This document shows, piece by piece, positions 1-11,386 of a stretch of 32,752 bases of DNA. The stretch's first letter is position 1. Each line of letters begins with the position of its first letter. The DNA comes from Smittium mucronatum (taxonomy: Eukaryota > Kickxellomycota > Harpellomycetes > Harpellales > Legeriomycetaceae). The translations under genes and the position numbers were made by a program. The stretch is from assembly GCA_001953115.1 (NCBI GenBank), contig LSSL01001350.1, forward strand, positions 1-32,752. Reading direction: 5' to 3'. The notes under the pieces were generated by a model. The model made no database searches and was not told the origin of the DNA. It saw only the letters and a list, made by a program, of their open reading frames with translations.

Positions 1-266
1 CCACCGCCACTTGCTCATCGTCCTCGACTGCTACCACCGGTGCTACTACTACCACTGCTACTGCTACTGCGGTTGATGCCAACGCCGTTCCGTCTCAGGT
101 CGCGGATAAGACCAAGAGTGATTTGGCTGAGGTTCTGGAACCCAATAGTTGCGCTCACGATACACCACCATTTCCAGCTGCCCCCGTTGAGTATTACCAA
201 TGCCCTCGATGCCTAGTTGAAATTATCGGGTGGCAGCAACACATTAAACATTTTTTGAAGTGCTAA
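1..266 (+). CDS. 3' exon of a gene for a protein ending in a UBZ4-like zinc finger (partial)
   Basis: An open frame runs from position 3 to the TAA at 264-266. It starts as a Thr/Ala/Ser low-complexity linker, continues through an acidic/polar stretch (DKTKSDLAEVLE) and ends in a compact zinc-finger-like module, CPRC-x12-HFLKC, directly at the C terminus. C-x2-C-x12-H-x3-C closely resembles the ubiquitin-binding UBZ4 fold of Rad18, Snm1 and WRNIP1 (usually C-x2-C-x11-H-x3-C). A second His three residues upstream of the zinc-ligand His also allows a C2H2 reading. A ubiquitin-binding or DNA-repair role is therefore possible, but the rest of the protein lies outside the window and the identity is open. 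The gene converges with the minus-strand gene ending at 583. Seen: frame, stop and motif. Inferred: zinc and ubiquitin binding. Confidence 0.6.
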   Translation, partial: TATCSSSSTATTGATTTTATATAVDANAVPSQVADKTKSDLAEVLEPNSCAHDTPPFPAAPVEYYQCPRCLVEIIGWQQHIKHFLKC

Positions 267-582
267 TTGGTGTTGTCTACATCATCATCACAATGTTCCC
301 AATTTCCCCACCTCACCTCACTTCAACTCATATCACCTCCCCCCATACCGCCCTTGTTCTGACCATCCTTCCTTTTCACGCTGCATAGTCTTCCATTCTA
401 ATATATAAAAGACGATATCTCGTAGTTATTATAGACCTTTTTCTTACAGCTGGTATTTAATAGATCATCAATTTTGAATAAATCTGATAGTTAATAAAGC
501 ATATATATCTAATGAAAATATTGTGACATAAAAGTAGTGGCAAAAATATGGATTCTTTACAAAACAGATAAATGTATTGTGG
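267..582. other. Convergent intergenic region
   Basis: About 316 bases separate the stops of two convergent genes. The first part is C-rich (CCTCACCTCACTTC-like), the rest is A/T-rich. An AATAAA at 477-482 could be a polyadenylation signal for the plus-strand gene. No other feature was seen. Confidence 0.5.
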
Positions 583-2060
583 TTATAAAAACATGACATC
601 AAGAATGAAATCATCAGATTCGTTCATTCTTCCGCTTCGCATAAGAGTATTAACATCAGCGCTATTGCTGCGATTAGTCGGTTCGGCATCATTAGATGCG
701 TTTTTTAATGAGTCTTTTGACCTATACGCTAATGATTTCGATCTATTGTGAGGGGATTCTGGAAGTTTGGGCGAGTCGGTAGGTTTATTTTCAGGATCAG
801 CATTGTTTCGGTTAATGTCGTGCGTGTTTAGTTTTGGCAATATTGAAGAGTTTGATTCTAATAGGAAGCTTTGATCAAAATCAATATAATTCAGAGAATC
901 AAATCCATTTAACGAAGAAACAAATGGGCTAGTGTAGTTTGATCTCCTGTTTGAATATTCATTAACCTCAAGAGTGGCATTCTGATCTACTGAGTTCTTT
1001 ACTGTCAGTTCTTTTGGTGGTCTTGGAGGTGGGACATCCAACCCGACATCATTGATATTTTTATCAACAAGTAAATTTGCGAAATCCTTTTCAGGCACAT
1101 CAGGGGGGATATCGGCAATATCTGGGGTATCAGAAGGGATTTCAAGATCTTTAAGTATTTGATCATCAACTGTAAAATCGCTGAAATCAGGCCCGAAGGA
1201 AAACGATTCCTTGGAAAGTAGTTGTCTCCCTGGAGCTGCAACAAAGTTCAATTCAAAACCAGCAGAATTGTCTTCTTGGCCGTTAGACTTTTCAAACGTC
1301 TCATTCCTTGACTTTACACTTGGGACCTTAGAAGGATTCTTGGACTTTGATTTCCCTTTACTAAAGACTCTTTCAACGCTTTGAATAGTACGATCCTTTT
1401 TTTTAACAGTTTGAGATTTGTGACTAATAGCCCTATTTGAAGATGGGTATACAGGGCCGCTGTTTACCGTTTTTTTGCTTTTCACAGTTAATAAAGACCG
1501 GGGTTTTCCTGAATATTGACCAACATCAATATCGCTTTCTACTAGAAAAAAAAATCAATTAAAACAAAAAAAAAAAAAAGGATAAATAAATTTTGTCAGA
1601 GATATCCATAAAAAAGACCTTTAAAAACAAAATTAATTCTTTTTTAAATAAAGAGTAAAAATAAATTACCGTTTGAAAGAATATTCAGTGGGATTTCATT
1701 AATAACTGATTTGGAAAAATCTATTTGTTCGTTCAGTATCTCTAAAGTGAAGTTGTTTAATCCTCCAAGTGGTTTGTAGCTTTCTTGAGAGATTTCAGAA
1801 GCGTCATCCTCATCAGTTAACTCTAATTCACGTATAGATTTAACAGATATGGTATCGGCTTTTGAACGGTATTCAACAACAGAAGTGGGACGGGAAGAAT
1901 CCTGGAAGTTTACTGAATGTTGTAAGGATCTATGGGTGCTAGGAGACTTGACTGTTCGCGTCGAGCTATAGGGCAAAGGTTGTGCTCCTCTAAGAATTGG
2001 GGCGGAATGATCATCGGTGGGGATGCAGAATAAAGACTTGAAGAAGTTTCCTAGACCCAT
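583..2060 (-). CDS. Ser/Asn-rich orphan protein with predicted myristoylated N terminus, two exons
   Basis: Exon 1 (2060 down to 1670) starts with ATG and ends AAC-G before a GTAATT donor. The intron (1669-1542, 128 bp) ends in a T-rich tract and CTAG. Exon 2 (1541 to 583) restores the frame, giving 449 residues. The N terminus MGLGNFFKSLFC has Gly2 and a nearby Cys12, the arrangement of N-myristoylated and palmitoylated membrane-anchored proteins, although the residue at position 6 is Phe rather than Ser/Thr. The rest is largely predicted disordered: Ser/Thr/Asn-rich, with an acidic patch (LTDEDDASEISQES, about residues 80-95), Lys-rich segments early in exon 2, a proline-rich PPPRPPKE and a hydrophobic C-terminal end DDFILDVMFL. 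I do not recognise the family. A scaffold or signalling adaptor at a membrane would fit, but that is speculation. The splice model is well supported by frame and site consensus. Confidence 0.7.
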
Positions 2061-3075
2061 AATCTTTTGCTAAAATTAGGGGAGAAGGGATTGATGAGCA
2101 CCTCTATATTGTAAGAAAATAAATATATATATTAAGAGTTGATATTATTAAAGGTAGGGTAGGATTCGGGAAGGTTGGGAGCTCAAGAGGGGTGTAGGTG
2201 AAATGGTATGGGTAGGCGGATTTTTTCTAAAGGAAAAATATAGGATAAATAATGCCCAATTAAATAAACGTCAAAGAAATAAAACTGAGATGTGCGTGAA
2301 TTATAAAGTTAAAATCGTAAAAATGTATATAACAAGCAAGTATTTTAAACTTATAAAAAATGAGCCTCAATTCTAATCTATGACAGCTTGGGAAAAAGAA
2401 AGGTAGGGACCAAAATATTACCCTTACCAAAATTCTGATTGACTTTTCTTTTTGGATAACAGTTACAGAAATTTGGTTCCTTCTTTATGTGGTACAAAGA
2501 TCTTTTCCCCAATCCAGCAACTTTATGCATCTCATGTCTAGTCTACAAAGAGGTATTTCCTCATATACCCTCATCTGCCCATTTTTATCCTCCCCTCCTT
2601 TGTCTTTATCTTGCTCCCAGGACCAATAGATTCTGCAGCACGTAAAATTATTTCTAAAGTGCCCAATAAATGCCATATCAAAACATTACCCATGATTAGC
2701 CAATAGATCGTTTAAATGGGTATGATATCTGCTAGCTAATCCATACTACGATTACAGAATTTAGGTTAGAGAAATGGCTTTCAGTTAGAGCTGCAATTTT
2801 TTTAGAGTTGCCTATTATAGAATAGCGAATTGTTGTCAGCAAACTGTATCTTAGCTATCAAAACTAAGATTCTATTCATCGTTAAAATTAGAGTTTTCTG
2901 TTTTGCTGTTAAAATTATACCATCTATGTGAAAAAATTCGTCTATTTTTTTTAATCGGCGATTGGATATGGTCCGGAAAACCTTACTTTTTTAGAGTTTC
3001 GTGCATTTCTTCTTTTCATATAGTTCCTGTATTCGGGAAATAATACTCTATTTGTTTCTGAATTCGTGCATAAAC
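2061..3075. other. Intergenic DNA upstream of the orphan gene
   Basis: This stretch should hold the promoter of the minus-strand gene that starts at 2060. On that strand a pyrimidine-rich TTTTAG lies just before the ATG. It is less A/T-rich than the desert that follows. A 63-codon minus-strand frame at 2485-2676 shows no recognisable motif. It could be more of the adjacent retroelement relic, but I cannot show it. Confidence 0.4.
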
Positions 3076-3503
3076 TCAGTCATATTCTATTGGGTAGACC
3101 AAAATCGGGTCTGCAGTCCATATTTGATGCTTCAGGGCCAAAAGTGCAAAAAGGATTTGCGTTTCTATATTCAATAGCAACCTAAACCCGATGTTTGACT
3201 GCCATAATATACGGTCTATTGGCCGATCCATTTCATTATTCAAATAAAAGCAACCATAATATTGTATGTCAGAGTCAAACATGATTTTGGTACCCAAAAA
3301 GGTTATGGAAATATTGAAAATTACCAACAAAGGCAATATCGTTGCAAATATGTGACATTTTGCCAAAAAGTAAATAGGCATTTGTGACAGCCTTTTCTCT
3401 CCTTAGCCAAATATATGCCATCAATTTGAATTGGTTCTTCCTGTCCATAAATCATTTGTTTCAAAATCTTTACCCCTCCACGACTTGTTAAAAAAGCTAG
3501 CAT
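3076..3503 (-). pseudogene. LINE-type reverse transcriptase relic (C-terminal part of RT)
   Basis: Two minus-strand frames overlap around 3321-3381. The upstream one (from 3503) contains GQEEPIQIDGIYL. The downstream one (to 3076) contains YYGCFYLNNEMDRPIDRIL followed by ALKHQIWTADPILVYPIEY. In non-LTR reverse transcriptases the region after the catalytic palm typically reads like 'YLGC.INN.MD', then 'L...VW...LLP...YG.E'. The order and spacing seen here fit that, with a frame change between the halves. No intact catalytic YADD-like box, endonuclease or full ORF was found, so this is a decayed fragment. Family assignment rests on remembered motif patterns. Confidence 0.45.
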
Positions 3504-4598
3504 TTATCTTTCAACTTATTTTTGAATATTATTATCGCGTTTTGACATTCTCCCTTAATACTCTGCAAATATAAGGTATTATTTCATATCAGTTTTATCT
3601 TGTGATGCTTTGGTTAATAAGCTGATTTATTTCGAGACAACTTAAAAACATACTCAAATCACAGAGACAACCGGAATTCTTGGGCTGAAAGAATGCTTTA
3701 ATCGGAATAAAACGAATGTTTACACAAGGTATTTGGAGAGAGGATTAAGATTGTTAGAAACCCTATAATGCTATCTCTGCCAGAAAAGCTAGGTTATATA
3801 CCGAGTTTAAGTTATAAGAGCTGTCAATAAACAAAGATATTTATACACCCACATCAACTGGAAAGAAAAGTAATATTAAGGCTACACTGATACCTAAAAT
3901 ACTGCCGTTTAAATTAAGTAATTCATCATGCAGACTGATTTTATTTTAATTGGGTTCATACCATATCTTCACATTTCTGATTCATTCAACTGAGCTCTGC
4001 TCAAATGAGTCTATATTAGCTTTTTCTAAGATGATAAATTTATATAAAATTTTGAAGATATGATTAGAAAATCATCAAAAAACGCCTCTAACTTTATAGA
4101 CTAAGTATGGCAAACTTTCAAGCCGGATGTTTACGAAAAATGTTAAGAATCCTTATAAAAAAAAGCGTCATCTGTCTGAAAATGCAGTCATTTATTCCTA
4201 TTCGACTTTCAGTTGCTAGTATGTCAATTTTTATTTGAATTTTTATCCTATTAGTTAAAAACCTGAAGAGATATCGATTTAGGTAAATGAAATTTTCAAT
4301 GAAAATGGCTGCTCGAGGGTTGGGCTGACCCTATCATCTTAATTTCAATTGCCTTACCAATCTCAAACTGCTGAGTCAGAGTATATTCAAAAAAAAAAAA
4401 AAAAACTTCCTGAAATATCGCAAATATCTCTTTAGATAGGGGTTTGGGCGATTAATTGAAAACTTGGAACCGATTTCAGTGAGAAAACATTCTTCTTTGT
4501 TTAGAAAAATGTATATATTATTCTCAGGAAATAATTACATTCTTAAATATGCAATAGATTAACAATACATATACAAAAAACTCTTAGCTGCTTAATAA
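3504..4598. other. Intergenic A/T-rich DNA
   Basis: No convincing coding, RNA or repeat feature was seen, apart from a poly-A run near 4390-4405. Confidence 0.4.
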
Positions 4599-4907
4599 TT
4601 GTATTCCATATATGCATCAATACCAGGGCAGGATGATAATTTCAATAAGAAGGCCAAGTATCAAACACCTCTCCCCCCTCACAAACACAAGATAAAATTA
4701 CCATATGTTTACTTAGGGACTGCTTCCATTGTCGGTAAGAGATTTGATGGAACGCATATAAAGCCTGACTCCGGGTTATTCTATTACACTTTTTTTTATA
4801 ATGATAGCGCTTTGGTGCTAATTAGTTATAGATTCAACTATTTTGAATCTGTGGTCAAAAAACATAAAAACACAAACAAAATCAACGAAAAAAAATTTTA
4901 TTTCTAA
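4599..4907 (+). pseudogene. Possible Ty3/gypsy integrase C-terminal tail relic
   Basis: A 102-codon plus-strand frame carries NFNKKAKYQTP near its start and LPYVYLGTASIVGKRFDG followed by THIKPDSGLFYY. This order resembles the region of Ty3/gypsy polyproteins after the integrase core, where 'N..KK......GD.V......KL.P.Y.GPF.IV....DGTY.L.D..G' is usual. No upstream integrase core, RT or LTRs are visible, and the resemblance is partial, so a chance open frame is a real alternative. Confidence 0.25.
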
Positions 4908-5904
4908 AAAAATGGAAATATATAATAGCAGGAATTCTTAAAATATAATGATCTATAATGGGTTGTTTTAATTATAAATTGTAAAATTAACATCTAAACT
5001 ATACCTAAACTTCATTTGTATAGGAAGAGGTCCGCATAAATTTTGAGATTGGAATTCACGTTTTTCAATTGAACCGTATAATTATCAATAATTTACAAAC
5101 TAGAATGAGCTACAAATTTCTAAAAATAATATTTGTAAAAAAATTCGTTTTTATTCTATTTTAGTATGCGGAAATAGAAAATTGTTTCTGTTACGTATTA
5201 GGGTTTAGTGAATACTGCTCCAGAGATTGGCAATTCGATAAAATTTGTTGATATCAAAATTATCCCGTATTAATAAAATTTATAAATAGGATTTGTAATT
5301 ACAAATAGAGATTTTTTTTTAGACCCAAATTAATCAAAGCCCAGAGATGATTAGAATGTAGGTTTTTTATTCGAAACATAAATGAAGGGTTTTTGTTATA
5401 TTAAGTTTAAAACCTCGGTGTATAAAATTTGGTGCGTATATCTGGCTAAAAATGCAGTTTTTTGGGCTCGATAACACGAGGATTTAACAAAATTTAAAGA
5501 AAGCAAAAAATCTGTATGATCATACTTTAATGCCAGTGATTAAACCTAATTCAAGGATTTTTTTTAAAGAAGGATATGGATGAACTGAAACTTTTAAATT
5601 ATTTGTATTGGGAACGTCTTCTTTCGTGGGTTTATTGAAAACGAGCTATTCAAACCCCAAAATTATAAAAAAATCAAAAACTATATAATTCCCATTTTAA
5701 GAGGGTAATACGAGTATCTTCTTAAAAGAAAATTTTAATTAAATTTAACTCAAGTCTCTTCGTGGTCCAAGGAATAGTTTTAGCTATTAAAATTTTTTGG
5801 TTTTAATACAATGCTCAGATTTTTTATGATGAATTCAAAATAAAAAAACTCCTGAAATTGTAAATATCATCTGCGATTCCAGATTCCTGTGTGAAATACA
5901 TTAG
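4908..5904. other. A/T-rich desert
   Basis: Strongly A/T-rich with many poly-A and poly-T tracts. No gene or repeat that I can support. Confidence 0.4.
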
Positions 5905-6170
5905 CTTTCTCGATAATTTTTTTATCATAACGGGATTTTATTTTAAGGTGATATCATCAATAGCTGTACCAAAAGTATTTTGGGAAAAAATTCAATGGAA
6001 AAACTTCTATCCTAACTTTGATAAGATCCTCTGAAGAACTATAAGCGGAGTATTTACAAGAAAGAGATTCGATACACTTTTGGTACCCCTCCCCCTCCAT
6101 TTTCGAAATTTCTTGGATTATGTGTATGATAAAGGTTGTACGCTGTCAAGAATTGAAACCTTTGTTAACG
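5905..6170 (-). repeat. Dispersed coding-derived repeat, copy D (most diverged)
   Basis: This stretch aligns with the copy at 15575-15800 in the same orientation. The two share TTTTTTTATCA...GGGATTTTATT near the start, a region around ATCCTAAC, and the following block (CTCTGAAGAACTATAAGCGG here against CTCTGCCGGACTACCGGCTG there). Translated, fragments such as 'SILT.IRSSEEL', then 'EYLQERDSI', match the other copies, interrupted by stops and indels. The strand given follows copies A and B, which are shown as plus. The core is clear by eye; the edges are approximate. Confidence 0.5.
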
Positions 6171-7017
6171 AAATAAAATAAAATAATAGGCTACTGTGCT
6201 TATAATTAGAGCCTAATTATACCAGGATTTATAAAAATAGGCCCCTTATTAAACATGAGATTAACCGAATTGGATTTCCTAAAATTGGCTGCTAAAAGCT
6301 GAGATACATCTGGATATCAAATTTTAGACTTGTGTATCAAAAAAATTGCTGGTTACGTTAAACAACTAGGTTCTTTTTTTTTTATTATGATTCTTTACCA
6401 GAATTCTGGCCACTGGAAAATCTGAGTTGTAATCAGTATTCTCGGCCAGTAGCAGTACACAAAATGCGAATTTTTAAAATAATCTACTTTGAGAAGAATA
6501 TTAGAAAAACTCTTAAGCCACAAGCTACTTCGCTCTTGGAATACCAAATTTAATGGTTTTAATATTTTAAACAAACAAGAAATTTATTTTATCTTGATAA
6601 GTAATCGATTTTATTTTGTCGTCTACATACTAAAAAATAAATTTTGATAAAAATAAAAACTTTCTTATGTATCGTATATCATGTAAATCAAAACGAGTAG
6701 GTTTAGATGAAATAAGTTTAACGGGGGAAATAATTTTGAAATATGCAATAAATTCTAACCAGAATTATATCGGAGTTTTGAGAATGTATATATCCCAGCT
6801 GGAATATCATCACACCAAATAGCCTTTTATTTTTTTATAACTTTGAAATAACATATTTCAGTATGCGGAATATTTGCTAAGTTTAATTTTTATTGTGAAA
6901 AAACTTGCTCATATATGAAAACGCTTGAAGCATATTAAAAAAACATGTCTAGAAAGATGGATAATAAATCATTACATCCCAATTTTTTTTATTATATTTT
7001 TATCATAATATATTCTA

Positions 7018-7042
7018 TAAATATATATATATATATATATAA
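7018..7042. repeat. (AT)n microsatellite
   Basis: A near-pure run of alternating A and T of about 24 bases. Confidence 0.9.
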
Positions 7043-7187
7043 TATGTAAATTCATAGTATTTTTCAATATCTTTTCATTAAATCTTGAAAAATAATTTAT
7101 TATTCATTTCAAGCACATTATTTAAGAATGGTTATAGATATTTTCATTGTTCTTTAATTTTTCATAAAAGAATTGGCTTATTTTTTT

Positions 7188-7281
7188 TAATATTATTTCA
7201 TTTATTTACCATGTTAGACAAGATTATTTCTTTTAATATTATTGCATTTATTTACCATATTAGACTAGATTATTTCTTTTA
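7188..7281. repeat. 46-bp tandem duplication
   Basis: Two adjacent units starting at 7188 and 7234 share TAATATTATT.CATTTATTTACCAT.TTAGAC.AGATTATTTCTTT with only a few differences. Confidence 0.85.
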
Positions 7282-7753
7282 ATTTTTTTTAACTTTATAT
7301 AGTGTTAAAAATAAAGTATTTACATATTTATAAAATGACCAACAATATTTATGGTTAAATATAAAAAATAAAACACTTTGTATATATTAAAAAATTTTAA
7401 TTTTAATTTTAATTATTTTTTTTGAAACAGATACTGTAACTTATAAAAATGCATTATTATTAAAAAAAAAATCTGATTGATACACTTATTTATTTATAAA
7501 AAAAGGATTTAAAAAATGACTAATATATATCGAAAATAGCTAAAAAAAGACATACTTTGCTGATTAGAAATAATAAAGTACATACAATCCGACTCTTGAT
7601 CTACTTAATGCATAACTATCAGGTACCACCTCAATATATATCGCGCACTTTTTTTAATATATACCCATAAAAATTTAAGGAGCCTTCTTATTTCTTAATT
7701 TAAATTGATATTTGAATTTTTTTTTAGAGTTTCAAAAAAAAAAACTTTTTATT

Positions 7754-7965
7754 ATATCCTCAGTCATAAAACTACTTGAAGAAATACTAGGGGAGGGGTC
7801 TTTCGGTTGGTAGATTGCGCCCTTTTCCTGTGGTTACGCAGCCAGTAGTACGGCAAAGGAGCTTATTGTAGTTAGGATAATATCCTTTTCTGTACGTCTT
7901 TTTCTTTATTTCATATTTTTTTAGTATAGTTTTTAATGAAGTTATCTTCCAATAATATTCAATGA
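7754..7965 (+). repeat. Dispersed coding-derived repeat, copy B
   Basis: This copy contains GGGGTCTTTCGGTTGGTAGA, then a block ending ACGCAGCC and GTAGTTAGGATAATA, shared with the copies at 15575-15800 (inverted) and 26550-26755 (direct). Homology continues outward past GGGTCTTT to CTACTTGAAG and a GACTGA-like block. On the minus strand the block reads as a protein fragment (ILTTISSFAVLLAA, a stop, then GAIYQPKDP), so it is a decayed coding segment. It is locally GC-richer than its surroundings. Confidence 0.7.
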
Positions 7966-10900
7966 TACAAAAAAAAACTTGTTATTAAGGTGATTATAAA
8001 AGTGTAAAAATTTAATTATAAAACGTGCTTAAATAAAAAGGTATGTTAAAAAAATTGATTTTAATCTATAACAGATATAAACACAGTTTATTTTTTCCAT
8101 TCTTGATAACAAACCCAATCCTCCCAAAATGTTTTTTACCATATCACATAGTATATTTGAAAAAACAATAAGAAAATTGAACTTGTCAGAATTAATTTAC
8201 ATTTAGTTTTAAAAAATAATTATCTAAAAATCACAAAAATTTCTACATCCATTGAAAAAATAATGAAACTTGATTTTCTCTTTCGTAAACTTCTAAAAAA
8301 TCAGTTATTTTTATAATCTGGAATTATTTAGGTTTAGATATTCAGAAAATGTTAACAATCCAGAAAGATGAAAATATGAATTATTTGTTTGAGAAAATGT
8401 AATATTTTTGGTATAACTAAAATTCCTAAGATAAAAAACATAATGGTCGAAATAAATGAAACTTTATGAGGATATAAATCCAACACAAAAGATTTTAAGC
8501 AAATTTATAAATAAAAGATTTGAAATTTTAAGCCTAATAACATCTAATAATTTAAATATTTACTAAATTTCAAAATAAATATAATCATTAATTTTAGCAA
8601 ATTTCATTTGAAAAATAAAATAAAATCAAGTAACCAATTTTCTATTTAGATATCCATGGAGGCTAGAAATAAACAATTTACAGCTAACGCTTGAAATACT
8701 AGAAATTTTAGTATATATTTGCATAAAAGTATTTTTATTCAGCTCAAAAGTAAAAATAGTAATTATAACCCATGGACTTAAAATGATGATAATATTTTTC
8801 ATACAAATTAAAATAACAAAAAATTTATATATTACATTATTTAATGTATCTATATAATCAGAAACTTTATGATTTATCTTTTATGTTTTATTTTTAATAT
8901 TATATTAGAATATTTAAATTAAACCTCATCAATTTGCTCTTTTAATTTGCAAAAACAGCATTATTTATTAATCAGGGATAATTTATTTCCAGTAATTTTA
9001 GAAAAATACATAAATATAATCACGAAACGGAATAAAAATTTCTATTACTCTTATAGCGTTTAGAAAATTAAAACAAATCCCAATTTATTGATTCAATACT
9101 ATATATATAAGGCGAAAAAATCATTCAAATCTAGAAAATATCAATCAAAAAGACGAGACTCTGGAAATATTTACAGAAATAGATTTTCAACTATGAATAA
9201 TGAATAATCGCTTAATAATTGATGGATATTTTTTCACTTAGACAAATATAAAAAATATCAATTGGTCCCATTTTGAATTTATCTATGTAATTTATAATCC
9301 ATTGAATTGCAATTTAATTAATTATCTTTGATTAGAAAAATAAAATACATTTGATATTGTTTTGATTTGATCATAAACACTATTAAATATATCAGAGATT
9401 TATATTTTTAATACTTTTTATTCAGATTTATTGGTTTTGGTTTATATATTTGAGCTGTAGTGAACATACTTTTATTTAAATTAAATAAAATAGAAATATT
9501 TTTTTTCTTTTTGGGATTAATATAAACGGTCTAATACCTAAATTAAATTCTGTGAAATATAGAGCTCTAAATTGATAAATAAAAATAAAATTATCTTCTT
9601 TCCAATAAAAAAATTTACTTTTTTTTCATTTCTTGTTTTATTTTTTTAAATAAATAAATATGTATATATCAGAAAGTCGTTAAATTTAGCATAATTTAGA
9701 TTATATCAAATAAATTTTTCTCAATACTTAACGTGTTATAAATATATGCTTTTTAGAAATTTCTCGAAGTTTCAATATTAAAAAATTATGATATTTATCT
9801 CTACAGTTTTTTAATCTTATTTTTATTTTACTCAAAACTTGCATTTAAATGTGAAATAAAAAATTTCCCCTCTAATATTTCAAAAATATCGATTTTTTAA
9901 AAAATCTGATTAATATTCAACTAGATTTTACAATACCTTTATTTTTATATCTTTATTGACACAATATATATTTATACTCATAAAAAACGTGAAATTCTGT
10001 AAATTTAAACCTTATAACGTATAAAAATATATGGTAAAAATTGATAAATAACAAGAAAAATCACCCGCATTTAAAGAGTTTAATATCTGTGATATATATA
10101 TATTATATTCGCATATTTAGTATCTAGTTAAATTTCAAATTATTGAAATTTTGTATTTTTTAGTTTTTTCTGTAGAAATGTATTAATAAGTTTAATATAT
10201 GATTCAAATAAAGTAAAAAATTAAAAAATGAAATGTTTTTGAAACTTCTAAATAATATTTTTATAATCTGTATATTTTTATTTATTTTATAATAACAAAT
10301 AAATATAACTGATCATGATATAAGTTTAATATCTTAAATTTCAAAAGAATAATTTTTCACTAAAATTTTATGTTAAATTAAAAATAATTAAATAATTAAA
10401 AATTCAATTTCTGGGATAAAAAATCAAAAAATATTTTGGGTCTGTTAAAATTAATGTGGGTATATGAATACGTAATATTTATATCTATAACATAATAAAT
10501 AAACAGGTTTAGTATAAAGTGAAATTCATTAAAATAATTAATTATTTAATTGATCAATTTTGAAAAGTTTTTTCGTTACTTATTTCACTTCTTAAAAGTT
10601 ATGATTATAAAATATTGTTTTAAAATAAAACCAACTCTTTATTTTAAACAGTCCTAAAAAAGATGTTAAAAATAAAATTATCCTCGTTTGATTTACATAA
10701 AAACCAAAATTTATTGAAAAAAATGCAATTGATTAATTTTTTTAAAAAAAAACTGTAATGACGCTTATAATATTTAAAATTTTAAAAAAACATTGTAAAA
10801 AAATATCTATAAATATTTCAAAAATAACGCAATTTAAAAATCCATAGTAAAAAGTTTTAAGAGTAAAAAAGAACTAAATAAGACGGAAAATATAAAAAAT

Positions 10901-11089
10901 AATTATATTGGATTTTTTTTTAAAAAAAAAGTTTCAAAATAGTGCACATAATAAAATTATAAAAATCTTAAAGATGTTTTAAAAAATACATCTTTATTTT
11001 AAAGCCAGAAAAATCATAATCTTAATACAGTTCATGAGTTAAATTCAATTTTTTTATATATTTGTAGATTTTTTACGGAGTTTTCATAA
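7966..11089. other. A/T-rich desert
   Basis: About 3 kb of extremely A/T-rich sequence (around 80% or more A/T in lines counted by eye). No open frame of note on either strand, and no RNA gene or repeat that I can support. Confidence 0.4.
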
Positions 11090-11386
11090 CAATAGACCCT
11101 TTTTTTCATTCCAATCGACCCTTTTTTTAGATTTGTGAGGTTATTTTTTTGATGAAAATATCGTGAGTTATTTTCGAACTAAATAATTATTTATACCAAT
11201 CAAAAAGAAAAAAATAATAATGCTTAAGAAAAAATTTATTTTAGCTAATAACGACATATAATGATGCTTATAAGTTAAAGTGACTTGTTGGTTATAAGAA
11301 TGACTCCACAGTTCCAGAAAAAAAGGTCTATTGGAATGAAAAAAAGGGTCTATCTAAATGAAAAAAAGGTTCTATTAGAATGAAAA
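11090..11386. repeat. Fold-back structure made of about 22-bp repeat units
   Basis: At 11090-11128 two units of the form (A/C)AAT(A/C)GACCCTTTTTTT are joined by CATTCC. At 11317-11386 three reverse-complement units occur (AAAAGGTCTATTGGAATG, AAAAAGGGTCTATCTAAATG, AAAAAAGGTTCTATTAGAATG). The two clusters face each other across about 190 bases, so a transcript or single strand could form a long hairpin. This resembles fold-back transposon termini, which consist of short tandem repeats in inverted orientation. No coding sequence lies inside. Confidence 0.7.

Larger units (their letters stand above)
6171..7753. other. A/T-rich desert with simple repeats
   Basis: Mostly A/T. It includes an (AT)n microsatellite, a 46-bp tandem duplication (listed separately) and short TTTTAA pentamer-like runs near 7390-7410. 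A 65-codon frame at 7085-7282 is explained by the tandem duplication and shows no motif. Confidence 0.4.

Noticed and set aside
15..200. Ser/Gly-rich minus-strand frame at the window start
   Set aside because: Antisense of the Thr/Ala-rich linker of the plus-strand exon that ends in the zinc finger.
7085..7282. Small hydrophobic protein in the desert
   Set aside because: Its repeated Phe/Ile pattern follows from a 46-bp A/T-rich tandem duplication.
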